Origin: a virus
Direction: 5' to 3' (one strand)
DNA length: 59,697 nt
IMG/VR virus record: IMGVR_UViG_3300030233_000116
Location: 1 to 59,697 of that record
Below the pieces are notes generated by a model. The model had not been told where the DNA came from, made no database searches, and saw nothing but the letters and a program-made list of their open reading frames with translations. This document shows, one piece after another, positions 1 to 8,093 of this stretch (the stretch's first letter is position 1; each line of letters begins with the position of its first letter). Position numbers and translations under genes: made by a program.

Positions 1-27
1 GAGTTCAGACGTGTGCTCTTCCGATCT
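1..27. other. Illumina sequencing adapter remnant
   Basis: These bases match the 3' end of the standard TruSeq read-2 adapter (…GTGCTCTTCCGATCT) as known from library kits. They are not phage DNA. The base after the adapter starts sequence that recurs at the far end of the window, so the adapter marks an untrimmed contig end. It also adds six spurious residues to the conceptual translation of the split tail-fibre gene. Confidence 0.95.
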
Positions 28-58
28 GGACATGGGTTCCCGGCACAAGAGACAACTC
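26..58. repeat. left copy of 33-bp contig-end overlap
   Basis: Identical to 59665-59697. Two of the 33 bases are adapter bases that match by chance, so the true overlap is about 31 bp. It shows that the two contig ends join into a circle, that is, a circular or circularly permuted molecule. The tail-fibre reading frame continues across the join without a shift, which supports the closure. Confidence 0.9.
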
Positions 59-244
59 TGTTTGCCAGGCCGATTCTAGGGAATCGGCAAGCTCGAAAGT
101 TGTGCCGGCCTCGATGGCAAATGTTGAGCCGTCAAGGAACCGAATCTCCTCGCCGGAAGGAACCTCGATACCATCAGGCGTGGAGGTGACTTGCGCTTGG
201 GCGATGCCCGCAAGGAATAATAGGATTATGAGGAGGTTTTTCAT
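28..244 (-). CDS. tail fibre-like protein, N-terminal part (continues at 59666)
   Basis: First 72 or so codons of a gene split by the contig ends; the rest is 57361-59666, for about 840 residues in total. The ATG at 244 overlaps the stop of the upstream gene as ATGA. The first 18 residues form a good Sec signal peptide: a lysine, a hydrophobic core LLIILLFLAG, then AQAQ as a plausible cleavage site. A signal peptide is unusual for a tail fibre. After it the protein reads GIEVPSGEEIRFLDGSTF and runs in frame into the fibre body across the junction. The last six codons of the conceptual frame before base 5 derive from the adapter and should be ignored. Confidence 0.8.
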
Positions 245-645
245 TCAATCTCAGGTTCGGGAAGTAGGGCTTGAAGTTGCTCGGGTGTGAGGATTCCCGC
301 GCCTTCGATCTCGCCGGCAAGCACCGCATCGTATGCCGCCTGGCTCCAGCACATGGTGACGGCGAAGCGGCCATCGGTCAGTTTGACTGGCGAGCATGTT
401 CCAGCGCGTTCCTCTGGCCGAAATCCGGTTATCGCCTCAATGGCATCTGCCACTTCCGCTGTGATCGCCAGCCGTGCGCCGCAGACGTGATCCGGTCGCG
501 AGGCGTCGTTGCGCCAGCCGCCGAGAGCGCGGAATGTTTCGGCACCGTCGTGCGTGTCGACGCCGTAGGTTACGCGAATGGCTTCTGCCTGCGCCAGGAG
601 CGCGGCGGTGAAGGCGATGGTGTGAGGTTCAGAGGTGCAGTTCAT
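241..645 (-). CDS. hypothetical late protein
   Basis: 134 residues from an ATG at 645 that overlaps the stop of the upstream gene (ATGA) and itself ends in an ATGA overlap with the tail-fibre start at 244. A longer frame upstream exists but lies inside the preceding gene. The product has an alanine-rich helical first half and ends in an acidic tail, LLPEPEIE. No family recognised. Its position just before the tail fibre suggests a tail-associated or fibre-assembly role; that is inference from order only. Confidence 0.75.
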   Translation of the reverse strand: MNCTSEPHTIAFTAALLAQAEAIRVTYGVDTHDGAETFRALGGWRNDASRPDHVCGARLAITAEVADAIEAITGFRPEERAGTCSPVKLTDGRFAVTMCWSQAAYDAVLAGEIEGAGILTPEQLQALLPEPEIE

Positions 646-1385
646 GGCAATGTTAAGCCCACACCTAACGTCTGCTTGTACATCAAACGTACGGCTTCGG
701 CTTGGTGATCGGTCAATGACAAGGAGAGCGCCGCCTGAAATGCTACTCTCGCAGTAGCGGACGTCATGGCGGTGGTCATTACCGATGGGCTCATGTCCAG
801 ATTGCTTCCCCCAGAGCGGCAGATAATAACAGATGGCCACGTCGCGGCCACATTGCGAGCGGAGGCCCACACTCCACCATTGACGCTTGTTTCTGGTGTC
901 CAGCCTATCGGCGGCGCATTACTATTAGCATCGCGGCAATTAAGCTGCCATCCAATTCCAGCAGCCCGACGCAACTGAACCACAGTATCGTCCGCAGTGT
1001 TCTGAAGCAGGTACGATTGATTGCTGGATACGGCTTCGCTCACAACCACGGCGGAATATGCTGCGATCGAAATGGCTTCAGCGGTAAACGTCTGAGACGT
1101 CCCTAGCGAAATATAGTCAGCACTCCATGTCGGTCCATTAACCAGCGTCGCATTATCCCCCAGCCCCCCAAACGAGGCCACCGTCGTCGTCCCAGCATTC
1201 CGCCCCTGCTGCGCACTCCGCATCGGCCAGCAGACAAACTGACTCCACGGCACGATCTGCTTGATCCCCCGCGCAAAATCGCTCAACTGCCGCCGAGCCA
1301 CCGGATCGGTCACCCGGTTTTCATCGCAGAATAACCGGGCATCCGGGTCAAGCGAGTTCAGCAGGATGCGCGAGCTTGATCTCAT
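642..1385 (-). CDS. putative virion protein with lectin-like body
   Basis: 247 residues, start ATG at 1385 touching the stop of the upstream gene. The body is serine/threonine/alanine-rich beta sequence with motifs such as FGGLGDNATLVNGPTWS and WASARNVAATWPSVIICRSG. These resemble the jelly-roll (LamG/concanavalin-like) modules of phage tail proteins in style, but I cannot assign a family. It lies among tail genes and is translationally coupled at both ends. Probably an adhesin or tail decoration. Confidence 0.7.
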   Translation of the reverse strand: MRSSSRILLNSLDPDARLFCDENRVTDPVARRQLSDFARGIKQIVPWSQFVCWPMRSAQQGRNAGTTTVASFGGLGDNATLVNGPTWSADYISLGTSQTFTAEAISIAAYSAVVVSEAVSSNQSYLLQNTADDTVVQLRRAAGIGWQLNCRDANSNAPPIGWTPETSVNGGVWASARNVAATWPSVIICRSGGSNLDMSPSVMTTAMTSATARVAFQAALSLSLTDHQAEAVRLMYKQTLGVGLTLP

Positions 1386-1912
1386 CAGAGCAACGATGCG
1401 TTCAAACGGACTTCATAAATCTCCCCGCTGGTCGGCGTGTAAGCCCCCACCGTCTCCAGCACACCAAAGAGCGAGGTTCCAACCAGCTTCAGCGTCCGCG
1501 CCAGATTCGTCGCCTGCGCGTAGAGATGCGCCCCACGCACCGCGATCGAAGGGATCTCGATCGAGCCCAGGTATTTCCCCCGGTCGGCCCAAGCCGTGGT
1601 AAAGGCTGCATTGTCCAAGATCGCCGTTGGCTCCTCCCCATAGAGATGCAAGCGATAGGTGCTCATCCCCGAGATTACCGCCGTCTCATCATTGAAGAGC
1701 AGCACCTCATTGAGCAACAAGGCAGCCGCTTCCGGGAACCCCGTGAACTCGTGGATTGCGCTGCCCGCATTCGCCGGAGTGCCCGAGTCCGCCACCCCGA
1801 TCGCATCGCCAGCCGTATAACCGCTGGTATTGGTGGGCCGGGTGATGGTGACGGCTTGGGAGTAAGACAGCGCCGACACCGGCTGGATAATTCTACTCTG
1901 TTGGATTTTCAT
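1385..1912 (-). CDS. phage structural protein, conserved type
   Basis: 175 residues. ATG at 1912 overlaps the preceding stop as ATGA. The sequence has the look of a small beta-sandwich virion protein: YTAGDAIGVADSG near residue 30 and YRLHLYGEEPTAILDNAAF near residue 85. Similar small proteins recur in podoviral and siphoviral tail clusters without a settled function. Likely a tail or head-completion component. Confidence 0.7.
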   Translation of the reverse strand: MKIQQSRIIQPVSALSYSQAVTITRPTNTSGYTAGDAIGVADSGTPANAGSAIHEFTGFPEAAALLLNEVLLFNDETAVISGMSTYRLHLYGEEPTAILDNAAFTTAWADRGKYLGSIEIPSIAVRGAHLYAQATNLARTLKLVGTSLFGVLETVGAYTPTSGEIYEVRLNASLL

Positions 1913-2316
1913 GCGTCGTCATTCAGGAATTGTTGGACGACATCAAAATTCACGTCGTCAGCATTTTTGATTTCAATAGCGATCCCCCGCTTTCCTCCGC
2001 TTTCGACTTCGGAAATGCGGGCGAAATCGCCGAGCAGTAATGGTAGAGGTTCCGCACCGGTATGATTGGCTCGAGCTTTGGCTGTAGTGTCGGCCGCCGC
2101 CTGAGCAGTCGACACCGGCTTGTCAGCATCGGACGTGTTATCCACGTTGCCGAGGCCGATGGCCGTTGGGGTCAACTCGTCATCCGCCCCGGCCGCATGC
2201 GACGCGGCATGATCGGATGGAGTGAAGGCCGACGGTTTCCCGGTCACATTCGACCAGGCTACCGTCGACGATCCGGCGCCGGCTTCAGCCGCAGGAACTC
2301 GTCCGTTCAGCGACAT
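1909..2316 (-). CDS. tail fibre-related protein
   Basis: 135 residues. The start chosen is the ATG at 2316, which forms TAATG with the upstream stop; the longer frame upstream lies inside the previous gene. The segment AIGLGNVDNTSDADKPVST is a hallmark of phage tail-fibre repeat regions, followed by coiled-coil-like AQAAADTTAKARANHTGAEP. The C-terminus is acidic. Probably a short fibre or fibre connector. Confidence 0.75.
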   Translation of the reverse strand: MSLNGRVPAAEAGAGSSTVAWSNVTGKPSAFTPSDHAASHAAGADDELTPTAIGLGNVDNTSDADKPVSTAQAAADTTAKARANHTGAEPLPLLLGDFARISEVESGGKRGIAIEIKNADDVNFDVVQQFLNDDA

Positions 2317-2804
2317 TAGCTCAGATTGACGGCAGGTTGTGCGGAAGCGCCACCGATACCCACGATGCGCCAACCCGCGGTTGTCCATTCCAGATCGACG
2401 AAATCGCCAGCATCAGCCAGCACGATCGAAGCAAACCCGCTGGCAGTCGCCGGGGTGAGCGTGCCGTCGCCGCCTCCGTCCGTCACCAGATTAATGGAAA
2501 GCCGCTGGCCGAGATAGGCGCCATTCGCCAGGGTCAACGCCTCTCCATCCGCTCCGGTCGTCTTGTTGACGGAGCGATGAGTGATTGGGATGGCGAGGAT
2601 GTCGGCAGCCACCGCCGTGGCCGTATAGGTGATGGGATGCAGAATCGCGAGGATCTGCGCGAGGGTCGCCGGTAGCGTGCCCAGCAGCCCATTCTTGCCA
2701 TAAACATCGACAGAGCCGTCGAGCTGGGCGCGCAAATGGATGTGGCTGGGATGCACCGCTGGAGCGGTGCTCGTATTTTCCTTGAGGATGAGTTCGGATG
2801 TCAT
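2316..2804 (-). CDS. putative tail/appendage structural protein
   Basis: 162 residues, ATG at 2804, about 40 bp after the stop of the preceding gene. Beta-rich; contains HLRAQLDGSVDVYGKNGLLG and a hydrophobic GQRLSINLVTDGGGDGTLT stretch typical of tail-fibre-like trimeric modules. Ends in TAATG with the next gene. No specific family recognised. Confidence 0.65.
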   Translation of the reverse strand: MTSELILKENTSTAPAVHPSHIHLRAQLDGSVDVYGKNGLLGTLPATLAQILAILHPITYTATAVAADILAIPITHRSVNKTTGADGEALTLANGAYLGQRLSINLVTDGGGDGTLTPATASGFASIVLADAGDFVDLEWTTAGWRIVGIGGASAQPAVNLS

Positions 2805-2844
2805 GGCGTTAGCGTATCGTGGTTGTGGGTTTGTCGAAAGAAAA

Positions 2845-3234
2845 TTAGCAAGATCCAGCCGCCAAGCCTCCGGTCAGTTTAATCGTGAACGCAATCTGCA
2901 TTCCGATGTCTTCATACGAGACTTGATTTTGGGCGACGGCCTTTACCGTCGAGGTTCGCGTGTAACCCTGCTGAGTGCGCGTCGTGGTTTGAGTGGAAGG
3001 ATTCTCAACGCTCTCCGTCCGATTTGTAACGGCCGCGCGCACCTGACGATCGGTATGCGCCTTGCGGGTCTGCGTTGTTTTGCCGGAACTTGATCGAGTA
3101 GACGCATTGCCGCGCTGACTGTTGACTTGAGTCTGGCCGGTGGATTCTGATGAGCTTTGTCGCTCAGAACTGACCACCTGGCGGGTGACTGTTGCGCGAT
3201 CCGTTTCGACCCTGGTTTCGGTTTTGTTGGCCAT
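2845..3234 (-). CDS. Ser/Thr/Gln-rich low-complexity late protein
   Basis: 129 residues, dominated by S, T, Q, R and E with almost no hydrophobic residues until the last 30 (GMQIAFTIKLTGGLAAGSC). The composition suggests an extended, disordered linker rather than an enzyme. Its start overlaps the upstream stop as TAATG. It pairs with the next gene upstream, which has a similar polar C-terminus, so the two probably form one appendage substructure. Function unknown. Confidence 0.65.
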   Translation of the reverse strand: MANKTETRVETDRATVTRQVVSSERQSSSESTGQTQVNSQRGNASTRSSSGKTTQTRKAHTDRQVRAAVTNRTESVENPSTQTTTRTQQGYTRTSTVKAVAQNQVSYEDIGMQIAFTIKLTGGLAAGSC

Positions 3235-3719
3235 TATTCGTCAAAAGTGTTGGTAGTGGTCACGACGTCGCCGCCCTCGTTGGCGGTCTCCACATCTTGA
3301 TTCTGGGTTTGCTCTTCTGTCTGATTTTGCTCCTGCGACGTGATGGAGTTTTCGTTGACGTTTGCGTTTTCATTCGCGTTTTGCGACTCCGACGACTCGG
3401 TCACAGCGTCACCGCGATAGTCGTAGGTGGTCGCCTCACCGGCATGCTCTGTGCTGACGCTGGTGCGAGCCCCTTGGGAAACCTGTGATGTGTCGACGAT
3501 GTTTGGCGAAACCTCCACCGTCTCCTGATCGCCATCAGGAGATGAGGTAACCGTGCGCACCACCGCATTTTGACTGCGCACCACGGTGACCTGGAATTGC
3601 ACCTCGGTCGGTAATGCCGCCGCAATCCCCTGCTCGGTGATCGCATCCGATACGCCCTGGCGAATCCTTGCCAGAGTCTCCGTGATGAATGCGTCGAGTT
3701 CGTCGATTGGAACGATCAT
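3234..3719 (-). CDS. hypothetical late protein with polar N/E/Q-rich tail
   Basis: 161 residues. An N-terminal helix (ELDAFITETLARIRQGVSDA) is followed by a beta segment (VQFQVTVVRSQNAVVRTV) and a long disordered C-terminal half rich in N, E, Q and T. The N-terminal block loosely recalls small trypsin-co-occurring domains but the match is not certain. Lies between head-tail adaptor genes and the Ser/Thr-rich protein. Confidence 0.65.
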   Translation of the reverse strand: MIVPIDELDAFITETLARIRQGVSDAITEQGIAAALPTEVQFQVTVVRSQNAVVRTVTSSPDGDQETVEVSPNIVDTSQVSQGARTSVSTEHAGEATTYDYRGDAVTESSESQNANENANVNENSITSQEQNQTEEQTQNQDVETANEGGDVVTTTNTFDE

Positions 3720-3722
3720 ATA

Positions 3723-4598
3723 TTACCATCCTGCAGGGGTATAGATTCGACCTTGGGCCGCATCAGGTTTGCGAGGCATCATTTCCAGCATCATTCGCGC
3801 GGATTGCGCTTTTTGTTGGGTGACCGATCTGGCGCTATCCTCAGACCAGAGTTCAGAATCGAGCATGCGTTGCAGGGCCAGCGGAACGAGTATCGCCGCG
3901 AAATGCCGATCCGGCCCGGGCAGAGATACCGGAGCCAACACTGAAGAGACAGCCAGCGAGACCGGTGCCACAATGGCGTCAAGCCGAATCCGGATGGCCG
4001 TGCTCGGCATTGGGTCGACCCGAAGATACTGCGCGATGGTGGCCCCGGCCGCCATGCCCACATCCTCCGTCCAATACCAAAGCGGGCTTCCGATGGTGCG
4101 AAAATCGGGATGCCGATAGCGATCGTTGTCCCGCCGGTCCCAATACTGCAGCACCTCTTCAGTCTCGATCACGCGAGGCTCAGAGGTGATGCGCTCCAGG
4201 GATAGCCCGATCTGGATGGCATCGGAGTAGATGGTGGCGCTCACCGTGCCGGACGGGCCGGTGTAGACATCGAGGAATTCCGTCACACCCACGATTTCGT
4301 TGTCGGCGGTATCCGTGCCGACCCTCACCGTTCGGCCAATGTCTTCCGTGGTGACAGAGCCGGAGACCACCGAGAACGATTCGGAACCCTCGGTGACAGA
4401 CAGAGAGACAGTCCGCGGTGCTGGCTGGTATCCCGAAAAAGTCGTGTTTTTGAGCCGGCTCGGCAGGAGCGACCAATACTCAGTGATCGCCGCGTTCATG
4501 GCGTCCACCACTTCGAGCAGATCGTTGCCGGCCAGCAATGAAGGATCCTTTACCTTCAGCCGTCGGCAGACACGATGGGCGAGTTGTACGCTATTCAT
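3723..4598 (-). CDS. putative head-tail adaptor / tail tube-associated protein
   Basis: 291 residues, ATG at 4598 overlapping the preceding stop (ATGA). The helical N-terminus (VQLAHRVCRRLKVKDPSLL) and later a beta domain and a helical end (LALQRMLDSELWSEDSARSV) resemble connector/adaptor proteins that dock under the portal. The gene follows another adaptor-like gene, a usual order in podoviruses. Assignment rests on style and position. Confidence 0.6.
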   Translation of the reverse strand: MNSVQLAHRVCRRLKVKDPSLLAGNDLLEVVDAMNAAITEYWSLLPSRLKNTTFSGYQPAPRTVSLSVTEGSESFSVVSGSVTTEDIGRTVRVGTDTADNEIVGVTEFLDVYTGPSGTVSATIYSDAIQIGLSLERITSEPRVIETEEVLQYWDRRDNDRYRHPDFRTIGSPLWYWTEDVGMAAGATIAQYLRVDPMPSTAIRIRLDAIVAPVSLAVSSVLAPVSLPGPDRHFAAILVPLALQRMLDSELWSEDSARSVTQQKAQSARMMLEMMPRKPDAAQGRIYTPAGW

Positions 4599-5728
4599 CG
4601 TTCATCCGCCTCCTTCGGCAGTGGGTCGACAACGCCAAGCTCGGCCAGCGCCTCGGCGTAATCCTGTTTGATGTGTTCGCGCGCCTCAGGTGTGGCGAAA
4701 TACCGGCTTCGCATGGCCTGGTATCGGCAGAGAGGCAGCAAGATCAGCTCGACGTAGCGGTGCGGGATTTGCAATGGCCGATCGGTCTGGACGTCCTCCC
4801 ATTCGTAACGTCGCGGCTCGACCGAGACGTCCAGCAGGACAGACACCCCTGGATCCGGGACCGGCACCAGATACAGCCGGGTCAGCACGTTATCCGGTCG
4901 GCTCTGGTTGGTGCGTTCGATGTAGTAGGCCTCCGGCGTGCCTTGCGCCACTGCATTCGCCGCCTGCCCAAGAAACAGGTAACCGTATTGATCCAGCTGG
5001 GATCGGGAAGATAGCGCAATGAGCGGGATCAACGAACCGTCCAGCCTGGCCGGGCCTAATGCGTTTTGGACATCGCTTTCCAGCTCGACGTAAGCTTCGC
5101 CTGCATCAAATGCATAGGTGCGTGTGACGCGGGAAAAATAGTCATCTTCACGAAATCGAGCCCATACCTTCTGCATGGCCCAATTCAGAATGTTAACCGC
5201 CTGCAGTTTTGCATTCTCCAGCGAGCATGCCCCGCGCTCAAGACCCCAGAGATGAAAGATTTCCTGAATGACATCGTTCGCGCCCAGCCCCTCGCCGAGC
5301 AAGTCGCCCACGGCTGCAGCGGATGCCGAAAACAGCGCGGATCCCTGGCCCGCAAACGTGATGGTTTCTTCTGCATCGACGGATGCCGACACATCGATAG
5401 CCCCGCCGCCCGGATGCACGATGCCACCCAAGGCCGAAACCGCGGCGGATCCCGAGATGCTGGTCAACCCCCGATAAATCAGCGCCCCGGTGCCGCTGAT
5501 GGTGGCAGATGCATTCAAAGCGGCCGATGCCGGCCCTTTGATCCCGCCCACCGCCGCCACCGCGGCCGCAGCACTCAAGGCGCCCGCTCCCTGCATCGAC
5601 ATCGTCGCAGCAGGGGACACCGCGGCATTGGCATTCAAAGCCCCAGCCCCGGCAATGGTTACACTGCCGGCAGCCATTGAGACAGTTGCCGTTGCCTCGA
5701 TGTCTGCGGTGCCTTGGTGCGTCGGCAT
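4595..5728 (-). CDS. Ala/Gly repeat protein fused to head-tail adaptor-like domain
   Basis: 377 residues. Residues 5 to about 145 form an Ala/Gly/Ser-rich repeat: units of roughly 20 residues such as GAGALNANAAVS, GAGALSAAAAVAAVGG and GTGALIYRG recur about six times. The remaining 230 residues look globular and adaptor-like (VNILNWAMQKVWARFREDDY; IPHRYVELILLPLCRYQAM). The fusion of a low-complexity repeat head to a structural domain is odd; the repeats may form a beta-solenoid or surface fibre. Translationally coupled on both sides. Confidence 0.65.
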   Translation of the reverse strand: MPTHQGTADIEATATVSMAAGSVTIAGAGALNANAAVSPAATMSMQGAGALSAAAAVAAVGGIKGPASAALNASATISGTGALIYRGLTSISGSAAVSALGGIVHPGGGAIDVSASVDAEETITFAGQGSALFSASAAAVGDLLGEGLGANDVIQEIFHLWGLERGACSLENAKLQAVNILNWAMQKVWARFREDDYFSRVTRTYAFDAGEAYVELESDVQNALGPARLDGSLIPLIALSSRSQLDQYGYLFLGQAANAVAQGTPEAYYIERTNQSRPDNVLTRLYLVPVPDPGVSVLLDVSVEPRRYEWEDVQTDRPLQIPHRYVELILLPLCRYQAMRSRYFATPEAREHIKQDYAEALAELGVVDPLPKEADER

Positions 5729-6135
5729 TACGCAAACGTGATGGTGAGAGCCCCGATAGCGAACTGGAAGGTATCGCCGTTCAGCACGGTGCGAGAGGCA
5801 GTCAAAGCGCCCCAGTAAAGCATGTTGCCGCCGGATGCCGCGTCGAAGATCGCAAAATGCGTAACGGTCCCCCAGTCCCCCGTGGCGGTTGTGAAGGTAA
5901 TGGCCGTCCCGTTCGACTTGACGCCAGTGCCAGAAGTGGCACCCGGCCAGTTCGTGGAGTTGTTGGTGACCGATGCTCGAGCATATGAGCCGCCCGTTGC
6001 TTCGGTGCCGCCACCGCTATCCGATGGGGCCGCAGTGAAAAGGGCAACATAGACCGTGCCCGGCCGGGTGTAATCACCCCCGCCAAGCACATGATCGTTG
6101 AGCGCCTTTTCGAGATAGTCAGACATTGCAGACAT
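5728..6135 (-). CDS. conserved phage tail-fibre-type small protein
   Basis: 135 residues. The pattern DYLEKALNDHVLGGGDYTRP, TVYVALFTAAPSD and WGTVTHFAIFDAASGGNMLY is a well-known phage family of about 120-140 residues, usually annotated as a tail fibre or virion protein. Complete and typical in length. Starts with ATG at 6135, 6 bp after the stop of the preceding gene. Confidence 0.8.
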   Translation of the reverse strand: MSAMSDYLEKALNDHVLGGGDYTRPGTVYVALFTAAPSDSGGGTEATGGSYARASVTNNSTNWPGATSGTGVKSNGTAITFTTATGDWGTVTHFAIFDAASGGNMLYWGALTASRTVLNGDTFQFAIGALTITFA

Positions 6136-6141
6136 GTGATG

Positions 6142-6525
6142 TTAGCCTTTCAGGTTGGAGAGAAAATTTTGGAGTGGTCCCTCAGACTCGACCGCGCCCA
6201 CCAATGCCGGCTCTTCAGCTTTTTCGAAGACTTCCGGTTTGAGGATTTCGGCCTCTACCTTGGGTTGCTTTGCTTTGGGCTTGGGCTTGGGTTTCGCTGG
6301 GGCTGGAGCGTCGACTTCGAGCAACACCACATGCACCCCAAGGGCTACGTTGGTTTGGCGTCGCTGCCATTCCGATGCCGCATTGACGGCCTCGACCAAC
6401 TGTTTCAGCGAGGTGCAGGTTTCTCCGCGCCAGACATGCGCGCGCAGGCTGTCGACTCGACGCCATTGCTCGATGCAGATCGGAGCATACCGACCGACTC
6501 CAGTGAGGGTGACGATGGCTTTCAT
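6142..6525 (-). CDS. hypothetical late protein with Pro/Lys linker
   Basis: 127 residues. A compact N-terminal domain of about 70 residues (MKAIVTLTGVGRYAPICIEQ) is followed by a PAPAKPKPKPKAKQPK linker and an acidic helical tail ending LQNFLSNLKG. Located directly after the major capsid gene, a place where head decoration or head-tail joining proteins are often found. Family not recognised. Confidence 0.65.
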   Translation of the reverse strand: MKAIVTLTGVGRYAPICIEQWRRVDSLRAHVWRGETCTSLKQLVEAVNAASEWQRRQTNVALGVHVVLLEVDAPAPAKPKPKPKAKQPKVEAEILKPEVFEKAEEPALVGAVESEGPLQNFLSNLKG

Positions 6526-6569
6526 AAAGGATTCGCCCCGGAGCCATGGAAGACTCCGGGGCGAAAAGG

Positions 6570-8048
6570 TTAGCTTACGACGTAGCTCGGGATTTTCAGC
6601 CCGGCATATTCGATTGCGTGACGGAGCCGGATGGCACCAGGCACACGATCCAGACGATCCTTGCGGAGCGCCTGGCCGAAGACGGACGTGATGAAGATGT
6701 CCTTCACGAATCCGCCTTCATGCGACTCTTCCGAGCGACGATTGCGGAATTTGCCGTATCCGCGTCGTGCCGCCATCCGACCCAGCATGACAGAATCGGC
6801 GAAAGGAACGCCGTTCTTCGTGCAGGGGATGATGAGCGACCCGATTGGATGGGTCTTGGTGTGTTTTCCGGACCAGATACCGGTGTTCCAGGTCACCCCG
6901 CCCAGAGTGGTCACGCCGGCACCGGTTTCGGTGTCGTTGAGACGCTGAGTGATGGTGATCTTGTTGCCGTTGTTGCCCGTGGTATAGGCATACATGTTCA
7001 TCTTGCCAGCATCCGCGCCGGTCATGTTGTAGATGAGCAGGTAATGGGTGTCACCATCTTGAGAGAGGGTGTCGCTGGGGCCGAACTTGTAGGCGTAGTT
7101 CGGGAAGTACTTGAAATACTTCTTCTTGGTCTTCGCCGCCGCAGTGGCGTTGCCGCCACCGAGGATGTCGAAGGTGCCAGTGCCGGCCACGATCGCACCG
7201 CCGAGGAACGCTTTCGGATTCCAAGGCGAACCAACCGCACCTTCCCCGTCGTGATCGATAGGGTTGTATTTGACGATGCAGTTGTTGCGCACGTCGGCGA
7301 ACTCATCGGTGAAGATGTAGTTCAGCCCCTCACCGCGCTTGCCGCCTTCAAGCAGGTATTGCTTGTAAGTCGGGTCGCTCTCAAGAGAGAAGAGCGAATC
7401 GGTCACGCCGATGACACAGCGCTTGCGCACTGCCTTGCGACCCATCGCCGCGACGCGGCCGGCCAACATGCCGACACGCTGCCCCTGCACGCCCATGGAC
7501 AGGATTTCATCCCAGTTGAGCACCTCGTGGCTCTGCAGATCATCCAGCCCGGAGGCTTCGCCAGCATAGACGATGTTGTCGGTTGGCAGCCGCTCCTTGA
7601 AAAGCATGAAGAGCCGTTCGGATTTGATCCGGCCCAGCCACTCGCCGAGTTGCATCGGGATCTGTGCGACGAGTTCGCCGCGCATACCCATTTTCTCCTC
7701 GGAACGCTCGGTGAAACGCACTGCGTGACGAAGCCAGTCGACCTCAAGCGAATTGCTGCCGAGAAGAATTTCCTCGAAGTCATCCGACGAATCGAAAAGC
7801 TCCTCACCTTCATGCGGCTCATCATAGAGACCGCTGCCGGTGGTGAAGTTGATTTTCTGCCCGCGACCCTTGGACGTGTCCGTCTTGGTCTGGACGATGG
7901 AATCCATTCCCATGCCCTCGAATGGGGCAAAGAAATCGTTGTTGTGCTCGAAGAGGTCGACCCCCTTCTGCCAAAGCTCGCGCACGGCATTGGGTGCCAA
8001 CGCTGCGAGAGAATCCCCGGTGTTTGGGGAAGTAAGTTCCCAACTCAT
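6570..8048 (-). CDS. major capsid protein, N4-gp56 family
   Basis: 492 residues, somewhat long for the family. Motifs such as ELWQKGVDLFEHNNDFFAPF, GRGQKINFTTGSGL and EVDWLRHAVRFTERSEEKMG match the N4-gp56 type HK97-fold capsid proteins. A strong ribosome site, AGGAGG, lies about 9 bases before the ATG at 8048, as expected for the most abundant virion protein. The gene lies directly after the acidic scaffold-like gene. It forms the icosahedral shell. Confidence 0.9.
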   Translation of the reverse strand: MSWELTSPNTGDSLAALAPNAVRELWQKGVDLFEHNNDFFAPFEGMGMDSIVQTKTDTSKGRGQKINFTTGSGLYDEPHEGEELFDSSDDFEEILLGSNSLEVDWLRHAVRFTERSEEKMGMRGELVAQIPMQLGEWLGRIKSERLFMLFKERLPTDNIVYAGEASGLDDLQSHEVLNWDEILSMGVQGQRVGMLAGRVAAMGRKAVRKRCVIGVTDSLFSLESDPTYKQYLLEGGKRGEGLNYIFTDEFADVRNNCIVKYNPIDHDGEGAVGSPWNPKAFLGGAIVAGTGTFDILGGGNATAAAKTKKKYFKYFPNYAYKFGPSDTLSQDGDTHYLLIYNMTGADAGKMNMYAYTTGNNGNKITITQRLNDTETGAGVTTLGGVTWNTGIWSGKHTKTHPIGSLIIPCTKNGVPFADSVMLGRMAARRGYGKFRNRRSEESHEGGFVKDIFITSVFGQALRKDRLDRVPGAIRLRHAIEYAGLKIPSYVVS

Positions 8049-8093
8049 TTGGTTGTCCTCCTATGGTTGAGGACAGCCGGTAGGGAGAGGTGC

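Noticed and set aside
26-58. Direct terminal repeat of a linear phage genome
   Set aside because: The overlap is only about 31 bp, sits next to an adapter remnant, and splits a gene. This is an assembly-end overlap, far shorter than biological terminal repeats.
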